A stretch of 25,066 nt of DNA from Phoronis australis (lineage: Eukaryota > Phoronida > Phoronidae), in NCBI GenBank assembly GCA_002633005.1, contig NMRA01000193.1:705005-730070 (forward strand), written 5' to 3'. The notes below the pieces were generated by a model. It was not told the DNA's origin and made no database searches. It worked only from the letters and a program-made list of their open reading frames with translations. Below are positions 1 to 11,225 of this stretch, piece by piece. Position numbers and translations under genes: made by a program. Numbering within the stretch: position 1 is the stretch's first letter; each line of letters starts with the position of its first letter.

Positions 1-1554
1 GTCTGATAAATCACATAAGGGATGAGAGAAATTGGGTGAAGTATGACACCTCAAAGTTTGGTGGTTTAGGAGATACAAGGGAAGTGTTATGGGGGGCAAA
101 ATGAGGCAATTTCTTGATGTGGAATGAGTCATTTTTGACCAAATTTTCTACTCCAGTTTCTGCTTCAAACAGAATCGTTTCTGAACAATTTTGATATCAC
201 ATGATAGCAAAATGTCAGCAAAAACGGCACCTACACTGGAATATCGGTTACCATGGTAACAATGGAACTGTTTCCGTGGAGGTACATTTCCTTCTTGTGA
301 AAAACCAGCAGTAAGTTGTACCCTTATAGCGAAGCTGCCCCCGCGAGAAAACTAAAAATAATAACATGGACATGTAGAAGACTCCATGCCCTTGAAATTA
401 ATACAATAAAAACTTTGTCAGCTCTTCAGGCAGGCTTGGTAATAGGTGTCTGAATTTCACTATTTTCAGACCGCGTATGTGTATTTGTCATGTTAAACCA
501 GTCACTAGTTTTGCGCCGTTTCTACGCATTAATATGCCGTTGTATAATACAACAATTAATAGAGTCAGTTTGCTTAAATGTTTTTAATTAATTCTAAGGA
601 CACTAGCATTTCCCACTAAAATATGAAATTATACTAGATTTGTTCACCCAACTCATTTGAATACCAAACTAAAGCTTACAATGCGTTAGTTGAATGATGG
701 CTGACCTAAAGTGCGGGTTTGCGAATTTATCTATTTATCTGGCACTGCCAATCCCATCGAATGTAGTATTTCTACAAATTGCGGAGAGAAACAACTTTGG
801 AAATTCTTGGGAAATGCACAAGGAAAAGTGCGAGACATTTGATCACCTTATAAGAGTAAGTGGAGCTGATGTGGAGGTGGAACGTGTCCTCCTGAGAAGT
901 AGTCTTTCTCAGTGTCTGCCTCGGAGGCAGCTGTGCAGCGGGAGCTACGTAATCTACCGTATTAGGTTCACTTGCCCGAATCATCGTTACAAGACTCAAG
1001 ATATATTGGCGTCGCCAAAGACACTGAGTACATCCACTGCACATTAAAGAAGAAATCTGATTAGAGGTCTGAAAAATGACCAAAGACGTTAAGTCAAGAA
1101 TCAACGTCCTGCTTCGTGTGAGCTCAGGTAGGAATCACTAAACTCCAGGGTCTGATCCTGAGGAATATTTAGAAGCACGTCATTCATGCAAAAATACTTT
1201 TATTGACACACCGTGATTGCTTATAACTTGGGCCTTATTGCTTAATCATATCTTATTCAAATGTGTTGATGTTTATTCAACTACATGTATACATTGGCAT
1301 AGAAAATAGGTAGTCATCATAACTTTTCATAACGACAACCAAATGTGTAACATGACTTTTGCCCATGAACTACTTTTAGAGAGTAGGGAGTATGTTATGT
1401 CTGCCAATGAATTTCTGCGATTATGAAGTTAATTAAACATGCTAAAGCCGTCAAAAATATTGGTGCCTTCACTTTAGCTTGGTATTCATATTTTCTGAGC
1501 CGAAATGGCCACATTAAATTTCATATGTTTAATTTTTTCATTAATACAATTTTA
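1..1554. other. Mostly non-coding stretch, one doubtful open region
   Basis: No gene is convincing here. A 117-codon plus-strand open frame at 694-1047 is the longest. It contains an internal GTAAGT donor-like site near 857 and shows no recognisable domain; the opposite strand is open over much the same bases (772-1104), which argues that the openness is chance. The rest is AT-rich with no visible repeats apart from the X-box. Confidence 0.4.
247..260. promoter_or_regulatory. Perfect palindromic RFX X-box
   Basis: The 14-mer GTTACCATGGTAAC is a perfect palindrome and matches the RFX-family X-box consensus GTNRCC-N2-RGYAAC at every position. RFX factors bind such sites as dimers, often upstream of ciliary genes. 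No gene start can be placed next to it in this window, so a regulatory role is inference from the motif alone. A weaker version, with an intact right half CCATGGTAAC, lies at 6705-6714. Confidence 0.4.
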
Positions 1555-2090
1555 GGAATCAGGAAAGGGTTATGCTGAAGAAGTGGCTTCTGCTGAAGTT
1601 GGAGACCTGCCGGTTATTGGTAAAGGTTGGGTATGGAAAAGTTCACAAACAGCAAGAAGGTACCCTTCTGGACAACTAAGTGAGTGGGCTAGAGAGAGGC
1701 CGAAAAGTCTCCTCCCAGAAGATATGTCAAAGAGAATTTGTAGCTTGAGGAACGATTCGGGGGAAAAAGTATTTGCCAAAGATTACTGGCGTATACCACG
1801 ACCGGTCCAAAGTAATTTGTTGAGATAGGCCACTCTCAGCAAATGTGGGGAAACTGGGACAGAGGAAGTGGAGTATGCATTAAAAGAGGCAATCTGCGAT
1901 TGTCAAGGATGCAGCATTGTAAAAATTCAAGGGGAGGAAACAGTACAGTGGCTGAACCTGTAAATACTCCGGCTGATCTGCAAAATCCAGTGGGGGCATT
2001 ATTGTGTCAGCACAGCTGTGTAGGGAAGTAGGCTTGTGTGTTGTTGCAAGCTTTGTTTGCACCAGAACTGCTTGTGCGAACAGCACAACT
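1555..2090 (+). pseudogene. Possible decayed coding stretch, unrecognised
   Basis: Overlapping short open frames (81 codons at 1583-1828, then 62 codons at 1843-2031) lie end to end in a less AT-rich stretch than the flanks. Reading across frames gives a Cys-containing tail near 1880-2090. This could be an old transposon-type coding region broken by frameshifts, but no family is recognised and no catalytic motif is visible. Chance open frames remain a fair alternative. Confidence 0.15.
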
Positions 2091-4938
2091 CTAAAATTTA
2101 CCTAGACTGAATTTTTGTCCAGGCACGAATCACGATCCTTGGCCACATGGTAATGGTACATTGTTCATTTTGTTTAGCCACTGGATTTTTTGGTCTGACA
2201 GGATTTCTCAGTGTGGCCATCACATGTATATGATTTCTGACCACTGTACTGTTCATTTTCCTTAAAGATGCGTAATTGATCTGAATTTATGTTTCCGCAT
2301 TTTATTTACTATTATAGATTTTTGTTTGTAATTGGATACATATTGCTGAAATTTGAACCCCTGTTGTTAGGCTGGTGTTGTTAACTTATCTTTTTGCCTG
2401 GGTTGTAAACCTTCTGTCCATGAGGTAATAAGTTTTGATTTAGACCTTTTATCTCTATAAACTTTGCTCAGTTTGTTCCTTATCCAGATGGGAAGTGATT
2501 TCTGGAATTGTAGCGAATTGACAGTTTGCTATTCCTTGAAACCATGCTGTGTGTATAATATCACACACTATTAGACTGGTCTCTAGCAATTGCATATTGC
2601 TAGATCTTTCAAAGTTCTGATGTTGCTCAAAAGTGACCTGGAAGTAAGTACCTATTTCATGATGGTAAAATGTCTAAATCAAAAGTTGTTTTATGTGATT
2701 TTAGGCGAGTTCATGTCCACTTCAAATGATTTTTTGTTGCATTACTGAAAAGTATTGGCACATTAGCTCTGGTGCTCCTTGTTTTTTGGCGAATTGACCA
2801 TTTTATGGTTCCCATGGGTAATTTGTACAACTGTAATCGTAGGCCAATTGTAATGCAAACCATGTTGCAAAAGTATTTTTATGACCATTTCATTGTAAAA
2901 TGCTGCCTAATTGGAACGAACATGCCAATTTTTCATTTTCTGGTGGTTAGTTTTGATAAGAACATTGATGTGGTAAATACAGCTACCTCAAGTTTGTGAA
3001 GAAGAGATTTCCAGTGTTGTCAGCGATATTGCGAAATCACTTTTTTCGCAGTGAGACTACATCACCTTAAATGAAATTCCCTGACTTTATAGGCTTTGTG
3101 TGGTTGACTCTGTCCTGTAGCAATTGGAGTGTTGAAAAGATCTAGAAGGCAATTTTTTATTACAGTCATAACATTTGCACTTTTTACTGTACAGTTATCT
3201 TTGTATTGTATTACGAAAACATATTTTGTACTACACAAGGCTCTGGTTGGTATTTTTATTTTTTCACAAGGAATATTTTCAACTTAGATGAGTTGTCTGT
3301 GAGGTAGGCAATTTTCAAATAAGGTAATGAATAAAATTGTCAAACATTGTTTTATTTTTAGATGTGTTATCTTCCACTAAGTGATTAGTTTTAAAAAACC
3401 TGTGCAGAATTTGATTTTTACTCTTCATTTAAAGGAAAATATATCCATAAACCTGCATTGTCTAGAAATTTTACTCAAACTACATATTACAGGGTTGGGG
3501 TTTGGAATCTTGATACAACGGAGTCTGAACCCGTACCATGAGCAATTCAACACAATACACGGATATAAAAATTTGGTGTTTAGGTTCCACGGAAAGGATT
3601 CGTGTGCGCGGTAAAAGTTACTAAGGTGCGTGGTCATTGTTTGTGGATACTTTGGGATTCCTCTTCTGTGGTCATCCACGGAAAACCTGGTCGCATAGAG
3701 AACAATAGATTAGCATCTTCATTGTTCCCGTTGTTATAATAAAGATATAATGACGAGCACTTATCGGCAACGGTCTGATGTACGCAAGGTTCTATATCCA
3801 TGCGACCTGTGTTGTTATATCCAATAATGACACAACAAAGGAAAACAATGATAGGGCCAATGGGCGAAAAACATGCGACGAGTTGCCACGGACAGTGGTG
3901 GAGTTTGTCTTGTCATTCGAATGTTTTAGAGAACTGCAAACCCGGTATTTCGTCAGGAAAATTTCTGCGGTCTTTTGTTTTAAGTCGTAGGAAAAATTGC
4001 GGTCATGCCACCAAACTTATCATTCATTTGATATTAAAATGCATTGCATGAACACTTGATCAACAGAAAATCTGACTTGAATATGTGTGAAGAAATACCC
4101 ATGAGGAAATTGCAAGGTATAACAACTGTAAATCAAAATAACCTACGTTTGTCGAGTTCATGTCTAACCATGTTCACTGTGGAGGACATAATCGGCTTTT
4201 TACAAAATGGAGCCATGTATGGTATTTATGGGTACTATAGCCCTAAGTGGTAAGTAGTAAAACGTTCAAAACATTCAGGAGGAACTAACTTGTTGCAAAA
4301 TATGGAAAAACATGAAGGACAATCGGATTTTACGGTGCTCGCGCATCGATCTCAGATATATTAAAATTTCTCATTTTAGTACATTTGAGGTGCCAAAATG
4401 TATAACTAATAAACTGGCTGACAAAGTTTTTATTTGATGTGATGAAAGTAACATGATTTGTCAACATTTGGCTAAGTTTCATTCTCATAGCAGTGGGGGC
4501 ATATTTGGTACAGCAGTGTACTGAACACAACCTCAAAAGGGCATAACGGGGGGCAGTGTAGTAAAACTACTAAATGAGGGTGGTAAATCGGAATCGTGTT
4601 TCAAGGCATCTGTGTAACAATCTATAAGCACCACTAAACAATGCCAAGTCAATAATAAATCAATAGCTTTTATTCAAGGAAAAATATAAAAAGTTAAATC
4701 TAGACATTTTTTATACCGTGAAAACATGGCTGCGAAGCCGTAAAATGTGTTTGAGCCTATAACTTTGGAAAAACGCACTATTTTGAGGAAATATTTTACC
4801 GCTGTTTAAAGATCCCATACGACTACCTATGTGCCCATTTTGGTGAAAATCGGCTGACCCCCACCTTGCCGCTGGATGGCTGGTGCTCTCGTGGACTAGT
4901 ACTTAACGCCAACTTGGCAACTCGCAAGCCCGACTCAG
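2091..4938. other. AT-rich non-coding stretch
   Basis: Nothing here can be supported as a gene. Short open frames at 2772-2999, 3381-3614, 3425-3679 (-) and 3778-4253 have no recognisable domain and overlap each other on both strands. One small perfect hairpin is seen at 2582-2604 (9-bp stem, 5-nt loop). Confidence 0.5.
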
Positions 4939-5093
4939 GACGAGCTAGAGCTCATCAGTCCCGACTTCGCAGGGGGATCATTAAGTTTTACAGGCTATCA
5001 ATTTGAACAGGAATACAGTGATGAAGAAATACTAGAGAGGCACCGTGAACAAGCTCAGACAACGGAACGTATGGAGTTATTTGGTAAGCCGGC
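4939..5093 (+). CDS. Exon-like piece of a P2X7 C-terminal-type (P2RX7_C) domain protein
   Basis: An open frame runs from 4900 to 5268. Its upstream part reads DELELISPDFAGG, then YQFEQEYSDEEI, then LERHREQAQ. In the P2RX7_C family (known from P2X7 tails and from many stand-alone or transposon-linked proteins in cnidarians, fish and other animals) the domain begins with a similar Y-x-F-E-P-E-Y-(S/T)-(D/E)-E-E motif, followed by a charged helix and then a Cys-rich W-C-x-C-G-x-C part. Here the similarity stops at an apparent donor, TTG|GTAAGC (5093/5094). A plausible acceptor, CGACTCAG, ends at 4938 and gives phase 0. The Cys-rich second half was not found downstream on this strand. It may be a real internal exon or an isolated relic; the neighbourhood gives no partner. 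The assignment rests on a short motif. Confidence 0.35.
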
Positions 5094-5268
5094 ATTCGTC
5101 AGTCACTGCGACGTCTGCAGGCCACAGACAAGGAGATGTTTCAGGGCCTCATTCTTGCTATTTACAGCGTTTATTTCATTCTTCACTACCATGAGCCAGT
5201 TCCTAAGCATTTCGGACTCTCGAGGAAGTAAAAAAAACGATACACCCGCTTTCCTCGCTGCTGCTTAG

Positions 5269-7186
5269 TTCGGCCAAGCGGGTACTATGCACCGCAACAC
5301 AGCGGCATTCACTCTGCATATGAACCACTGACGTCGCTAGCGTCGTTTCTCACCTTCCTCACAAGTTAACGCGACACCTCATGGCAAGGTAAGGTCGACC
5401 GTATGCGAGGCGATGTGGATATAGACCGATTAAGACGGCAAAAAAGACTAATTAAATCGGGTGGCATTCTCCTTTAAGAAGTCTCTCTCTTGTCATAAAC
5501 ACACTTTTTAAACGAGCGTTTTTTGTAACTTCATTACATTTAAAAGGGTATCAAGTCAGAATAATTTTGGAGAATCGACATTTTAGAGATCATAATACTG
5601 ACTGACATATCCATACACCATTTCACCTACAGGTGTATTGGGCGTTCCCAACTCACCCTGAGTTAGAGGATACGCAAGCAGTGATGACCTATTTGTCTGG
5701 TGCCAATAGTCAAAACGGTTAATGCCCTTGGAGACAATTTTAAGGTTAATATGAATATTTCACGTATTTATACTGAAATATTCCGATTTTTGTACTAATT
5801 AAAGGCGATTTAGCTTTTTCTGATAAGCAATTTTTATTAGGGCTCAAGACTAAATGAAGCCGACAAACCGAAAATTATTTTTCACTTTGAAGACAATATC
5901 CTGCAGAACAGGAAAGGTATTGATGTCTGAAATACAAAAATGAAAGAGTGCCAAATTTTCAGAATGCGTTGAAAAGTTATAGCTTCTTTTGTGTCAAAAT
6001 TTGACTCTTTTGATGGGGTCGGCCATCTTTTACGAAATTGAAAATGCTTAAAAATTAATTTCACAAATATTATAACCGTAAAATTTAGTGGTACCTATCT
6101 TTAACTACCATTCTATACAATCCAGTAATTCCCACTAGCATTTAATCGCGCAGATGCAGCATTTTGAGTTGTTAAAAAGCTCACAATTCACGCATTTCCG
6201 ACAACTCCGACAACATGAACTCAGAAGCATGTTCAACCTGCTACTCTGTCGTCAGTGATTATCTAGTTGTGAAACATTTGTAGACACGCTACACACTGCT
6301 ACAGAAAAGCAGGTTTGTACAATTTATGATGTTTATACCATAACTACACTGAATCTTCTATTTAATTCATTGTGAAGTACAACAATTGACCTTGCACTAA
6401 AATATAGTAGTATTATTTTGAAATCGTTTTTTCTTAAAAGTAAAATTTTCTTCAAGGTATGATTATTTGTCACAATAGGACACACATTTTGTTCTAAATT
6501 TCATACAAACATTGCGTTTCTGATCCATGTTTTGTAATTAGTTAGTTTCCTTTTCAGGTTGTATTAATGCACGAAAATAATGAAAAATTTTAATTTACTC
6601 ACAAAAAGGCTACATTTGGATTGTGAAGTGTAAAGCTTATTCGAATCTTTTTGCCTTACAGGTTAATACTTTTTATTTATTATGCTTGTCATGGTACTCA
6701 ATCGCCATGGTAACAATTATGAATGTCCAATTTCTTGCACTTAACCTGATTTAGTTCTGCCTGTATTGCTCAAAATTAATGTACATTTTAAGTAACGTAT
6801 TGTGGTAAAAGGCTGTTAGAATCATTTTGTATTACATATTAAATAGTACTGATAACACTTTAGATTTACTTTACTAGATGTAACCCATAGCTACCATGAA
6901 AGTTTGAAAGATGCGGATCAGTGAACAAAGCATAGTATCTGAAACTTCCATCAGCCATTTCTGAGACCAGTTGTAAGATTCGAAATTTGATCATTTCTCT
7001 AAGGTCTTACGTAACGTTCAAGTGACTTATAACTGTAAGCCAATTATTTGCATAGGTGTATTACTATTACTTTTCGTTTATACTGTTTGTCCATTGTACA
7101 CAGGCCACTATAGTAAAGACTTTGTTTACTAACTTACTTCTGGTTAATTTCATTGGTGGCTGAAAAAGTGGTTGCTGCCTACTCAT
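5269..7186. other. Non-coding stretch
   Basis: The first 200 bases are CpG-richer and include TGACGTCG and the palindrome CGCTAGCG near 5330-5345, plus a donor-like AAG|GTAAGG near 5392. The remainder is AT-rich, with no convincing open frame; a 60-codon frame at 5882-6064 (-) has no recognisable domain. A partial X-box is seen at 6705-6714. Confidence 0.5.
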
Positions 7187-7386
7187 TTTAATTAGTCAAA
7201 AATTTTAAGGCGAGATCGTGTATGACAATCAAAGTGTAGTCAGGATTTAATCCGTAGAATAAAATCTTAATATTCAGGCATGCGCCTGTTGCCAAAATAA
7301 TGCATTTTACGCAGTATATCATGTAACCCGTGTATGCAATTAATTGCAAATAATAGTTTTTATTGTAACAGTTAAATTGTGAATAC

Positions 7387-8348
7387 CTGAATGCATTCTC
7401 ACAGCCGCAGGTTTCTTCATCGTCTCCTCCTAAACAGTCCAAGTTGCCGTCACACAGCTGAGCTTCAAATATACACGTGCCGTCTTGACAAGTATGTTGA
7501 TGGGCCCCGCATCGAAGACTACGATTGACGACATCACGTTCACATAAAACGCTCAACGGACCGTTTGGAAACGACGTCTTTCGTTCCTGCCAAGCATCAC
7601 TCTGTATATTCGAACGAAAAGGGTGTCTCAGTGGTGTTGTCGACAAAATAAATGGAGGCTCTGTATCGCAATCAAATTCAACAAATTCATACTCCACGAC
7701 ATTTTCATTTATGGCATCCAGTTTCAAAACCAATGTTTTCCAAATATTTTTTCTGGGATTGATTATGCGGCATGTAGTGTTAACCTTCTTCAGCCAAATT
7801 CCCCGATATTCTGGCTGGTGTTTCCATAGTGACAGGAGATACATTATAGCATCTTTGTCGTTGTCGCCAATTGAAGCAACTCTAGCTTCTTTCTCAAGAC
7901 ATATAGCTTTTGCGCCTGCATAACTAAGAGAAGTTGCCAAAGATTGCAGACTCGTTACCATTTTTAAACATCTGCCTTTCATGAAGGTCCATTTCTCTGG
8001 ACATCGATGCTGATAGGTGATAGTCGCATCAGAATTCCTCGCCGATCTGTGCGACGATTTAGAAGCCTTTTTGCAAATGTACAGAGCATTTGAGAATGGG
8101 TAATTACAAGGAAGTTTCGCCCAGTGAGTTTTGTGTTGAGAGCGAACGCTTCGTTCAGAAATGTACATCACAGTGCAAAGTGAGAATATTTGTCTGATTG
8201 GCTGAAGTCGGTTGATGGAAATGATTGCCGCAATCTCTTCATGGGGTTTGAAACTGGACTCTTCCGCGGAAGTTTTGTCCGAATAAAGACGAGTGTGCCA
8301 TTCAGTAAATCGAAGCTGTGTTCCATCAGTCCATGATCCATTTCCACC
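7387..8348 (-). CDS. Internal exon: C-type lectin-like domains plus LDLa module
   Basis: This is a 962-nt open exon on the minus strand, numbered here from codon 1 at 8348. Residues 1-92 look like the second half of a C-type lectin-like domain (WTDGT at 6-10, FTEW at 14-17, Cys58, Trp76, Cys81, Cys92). Residues 116-269 form a second such domain: CPEKW, Cys127, Cys150 with ARVASI, GIWL at 183-186, Cys227 and a terminal LCERD. Residues 280-314 are a canonical LDL-receptor class A module, with cysteines at 280, 287, 292, 299, 305 and 314 and the calcium-binding CDG...GDDE signature. The exon is bounded by an acceptor (TATATTGTAG, intron end at 8349) and a donor (TTCAG|GTATTC, exon end at 7387). 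The domain mix is typical of secreted or membrane-anchored multidomain adhesion or recognition proteins of invertebrates. Classical sugar-binding EPN/QPD and WND motifs are not visible, so carbohydrate binding is doubtful. Flanking exons were not identified. Confidence 0.8.
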
Positions 8349-8938
8349 CTACAATATAAAACACATGTGTAACGTAGATGACAAGAAAGAGATCAAGCTC
8401 CGTCGCGGTCAGCACCAAATTTCCCTCCGCTCCGGAAAACTGGCGGTCTGGTAGTTTGAGAGAAACAGTGGTATTTTGTTGCAGTAAGCCACTCAGTTGT
8501 CTAATGCTGACTACCAGTGTGTGTACATTTGTTCAACTGAACTCTTTTTGCATCTCTGTCACTGTATCTTTCATTGTAACTCAAAATGGTAATTTCAATC
8601 AACAAAGTTTTCAATCCCGTGTTACCCGACTGTCAATTTAGTCAGCACACAATTGGTGTATATTTAGCTTTAAGGGGAGTCTGCCAGTTAAAATGAGAGC
8701 CAAGAAGCCAAGAAAAACTCATCCTAACGTCGCGTGACCATGGGTTTCCATACGGCTAGGGCAGTAGTTTACATCTAGTTTGTTCCGCTTCCGATTAACC
8801 TCACACCGCCCACNTCTCTCTTATCCGTATTTCGCAGTCTTTCTTTTCTCGACTGTCCCCGACCCCACGCCTGTGACGATTGCCACGGTTTAACCCTGAC
8901 GCTTGCAAATTTTATTGAGGTGCACGTGCCCCCGACCA

Positions 8939-8965
8939 CCCCCCCCCCCCCCCCCCCCTCCCCCC
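8939..8965. repeat. Poly-C microsatellite
   Basis: Twenty consecutive C, one T, then six C. The complementary G-run could form quadruplex DNA and is a common cause of sequencing slippage, so the exact length is unreliable. Confidence 0.9.
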
Positions 8966-9454
8966 AAGTTATATGCTACTTAAGGGTATGTACAGGATCT
9001 AAAAAATTTACAAACGCTGTCGTTAGAATCCGTCAAAACAACAAAACTTCAATTGAGTGTCAGCCATAAGCCCAGATTTTCCTTCACAGTCGGAAACATG
9101 TTATGGGCATCACAATCCAGAAGACTAAACTAGGCCTACTTCTCGTCCTGGGTCATTTGGCAGTTACGCCCAGAACGTAGTCAATCAGAGACGTCAAATG
9201 GTTTGTATGATGTTGATGATTTACTAACAGATGTAGTCATAGATCACAGACAACGGGTTCGCAACTCTGATATTTTTACATGGAATTTCCAGAGACGGCG
9301 CCACTTCTCGGTAAGTGATCAGAAGTCTTGCCGGAAGTATAACGTGAGTTAAACCCGCCTCCCCTTCAGTAACGCTGAGACCTCGCTAAAAATCAAGACG
9401 AGATTATGTGAGATATTGCAGTGTATTTTAAATGATAACACGTGCCTTTGACTA

Positions 9455-9507
9455 GATTTTAGCTACGTCCTAGAGTAGGTCCTAGCGTCTACTGAACGCA
9501 CGCCAGG
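9455..9507 (+). repeat. Dispersed repeat, copy A
   Basis: This stretch shares GATTTTAGCTA, CTAG, GTAG, AGCGT, GAAC and CACGCCAG in the same order and near-identical spacing with 24642-24691. The copies are direct and clearly diverged. They are probably fragments of one old interspersed repeat. Confidence 0.55.
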
Positions 9508-10502
9508 CGCCTCTATTGAACACTGTCTTCGCAGCCAATAGACTATGGTAGCAATGAACAGTTAGGCTGCGGCCACGGGGCATTTTCTATCCCTAGAATT
9601 TAAGCAACGGGGCTGTGTCAGGTTTGGCCGCTGGTTTGAGGAATGTGTTGAAAACAATTGCCAGAAAACTGATTTGCTTGCGCTCTTGAATGAGAAAAGC
9701 CAAGTTTTTTAGTCTTGGCTTACTTTTGATCAGAAATATATGCTGGCTGCTGTTTGCTTTCAACCCCTGTGGCCTGTTGTCTCGAAACCGGGTGTGATTT
9801 CAGGTGGATTTCCATGGGCGTACCCAGGGGGGACAGGAACGAGCCACCCAATTTGGCGGACTGGGCAAAAAGGTCCGCCTCAGTGAATAAAAGGTTCGAG
9901 TAAACGAGACAAAAGTCCACGAAATCCACGGGAAGTCGGCGCTGGTTCACGGTTCGTGGGCCTGAACCAAGTGGCATCATTTTTAATTTTTTTGTAGTCC
10001 TCGTTGATTTCTTTCAGTAAAAGGTCTATATTTTAGGCTGAGTGCGCGCATCTGTCAAACAAATCAAAATTGACAAAACAATACCTGGTAAAGGGAGTAC
10101 TTTGACCACATTTTTAGCATTTAGTGAATTTGAATCTGTAGTCAGATTGTTTCCAGCACTTGCAGGAATGCGGTCATTTTGGTTACAAAATTGTCGAATT
10201 TTTGGGTGCCGCAATTTTTTCCGATATTAATTAACCGATTAAAAATCTGTTGCATAATTAAGTTTCAGTTAGCATGAGTAGTGCTTGCGAGTTGGGAATG
10301 CTAAAAGAACTTTTACTTTTTCAAATTCGTAAGGACGTAAGGAAAGGGCTCATCTCCACGTCGGTGTGCGTCGGCATCCAAAACCCTGTAATAACTGTAG
10401 TGTGCCCCCTATGCAAATGCGAAACCACGTGACCCAATACATTAAGGTGTTGAAACCAATAGATGACGCTACCGCTCGTCAGCGCTTTCAGGGTTGTATA
10501 TA

Positions 10503-10537
10503 CAGTACAGCCACTGAATTATTAGACTCTCTCCGGT
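10503..10537 (+). repeat. Left terminal inverted repeat
   Basis: This pairs with 11982-12016 in reverse complement with about 6 mismatches in 35 nt, the first 15 being identical. It is followed at once by two CTCTCCGGT units in inverse orientation to the array that follows. Confidence 0.85.
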
Positions 10538-10614
10538 GTCTCTCCGGTCTAGCCACCCGTGACCGTAACCGGAGACATACCGGAGAGTGAGACGTAAATC
10601 AACTGTGACAGCTG

Positions 10615-10705
10615 GCGTGAGCCTAAGCGTGACTGTACCCGGAGCTTACCGTGAGTTATGCGTGAACGAAGCGCGAGCCAGCCGTGAGCCAGGCGTGAGT
10701 TTACC
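10615..10705 (+). repeat. Left array of eight 11-bp units
   Basis: Units follow the pattern (G/C)C(G/C)TGAGNNNN, with variants such as CCCGGAG. The core GTGA/CGGA/GCGA starts at 10617, 10629, 10640, 10651, 10662, 10673, 10684 and 10695, that is one 12-bp and six 11-bp steps. Such spacing puts every unit on almost the same face of the helix, as expected of an array of protein-binding sites. Confidence 0.8.
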
Positions 10706-11012
10706 TGCATCGCAGATGAAAAAGTAATTTATTAAAATTGCATCAGTAACTAGCAGTGATGTGTGTATTCTCATAGACTTTTGCTCATGTGAGGTTTATT
10801 TTTTTGAAGTCGTCACGTTCAGCAAAAGACCAAAATTTCCTTCTCAAATCTTAAGTCACTTCAGGAAACAGACCTGTGGACTCTACTTTTCACTTATATA
10901 TAATTATTTGTTTTTATATAAACTAATAAAGAATCTTAACATGCGTGTATATGGCGGAAATATTCAATTGCCTTCACGATATGAAGGAACATAGCATGTC
11001 AATTCTGAGCAC

Positions 11013-11061
11013 ATTGATCCCAAGTTCCGCTTCATGCGGAGAAAACTGATCGTGCCCATGC
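11013..11061 (+). repeat. Internal direct repeat, copy 1
   Basis: Contains TTCCGCTTCATGCGGA, a 16-nt small hairpin, followed by GAAAACTGATCGTGCCCATGC. The last 32 nt match copy 2 at 11145-11176 with one mismatch. A shared AATTCTKAGCACATT precedes both copies. Confidence 0.7.
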
Positions 11062-11132
11062 TGTCATGAAATCTGTGACATTCATGATACATATATAATT
11101 CTTAGCACATTAGTTTGATAGTGTTATTACTT

Positions 11133-11176
11133 ATTGATNTCCGGCTTCATGTGGAGAAAACTGATCGTGCCCATGC
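11133..11176 (+). repeat. Internal direct repeat, copy 2 (contains an N)
   Basis: Second copy of the 11013-11061 unit, with an ambiguous base at 11139 where the copies diverge. The mismatch in the shared 32 nt and the different flanks argue against a pure assembly duplication. Confidence 0.65.
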
Positions 11177-11225
11177 ATTTGACGAGTCAAACAGACCACT
11201 GCTATTATTATTTTATTGAAGAAGT

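Larger units (their letters stand above)
8349..10500. other. Non-coding stretch with TE-like debris
   Basis: Upstream sequence of the lectin exon, presumably intron or intergenic. It holds an N at 8814, the C-rich tract at 8939-8965, a kappaB-like GGAATTTCC at 9282-9290, one member of a dispersed repeat at 9455-9507, and a GCGTACCCAGGGGGG tract near 9817 of the kind left by old repeats. The 9720-9980 (-) and 10026-10230 open frames show no domain. Confidence 0.45.

Noticed and set aside
7525-7923. 132-codon plus-strand open frame
   Set aside because: It is the shadow of the lectin/LDLa exon on the minus strand, which has clear domain cysteines and splice signals.
8814-8814. N at 8814 as a duplication junction like that at 20760
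   Set aside because: The sequences on its two sides are not similar, so it is just an ambiguous base.
9282-9290. GGAATTTCC kappaB-like site about 0.9 kb upstream of the lectin exon
   Set aside because: A 9-bp match is expected by chance in a window this size, and the first exon of the gene is unknown, so it cannot be placed in a promoter.
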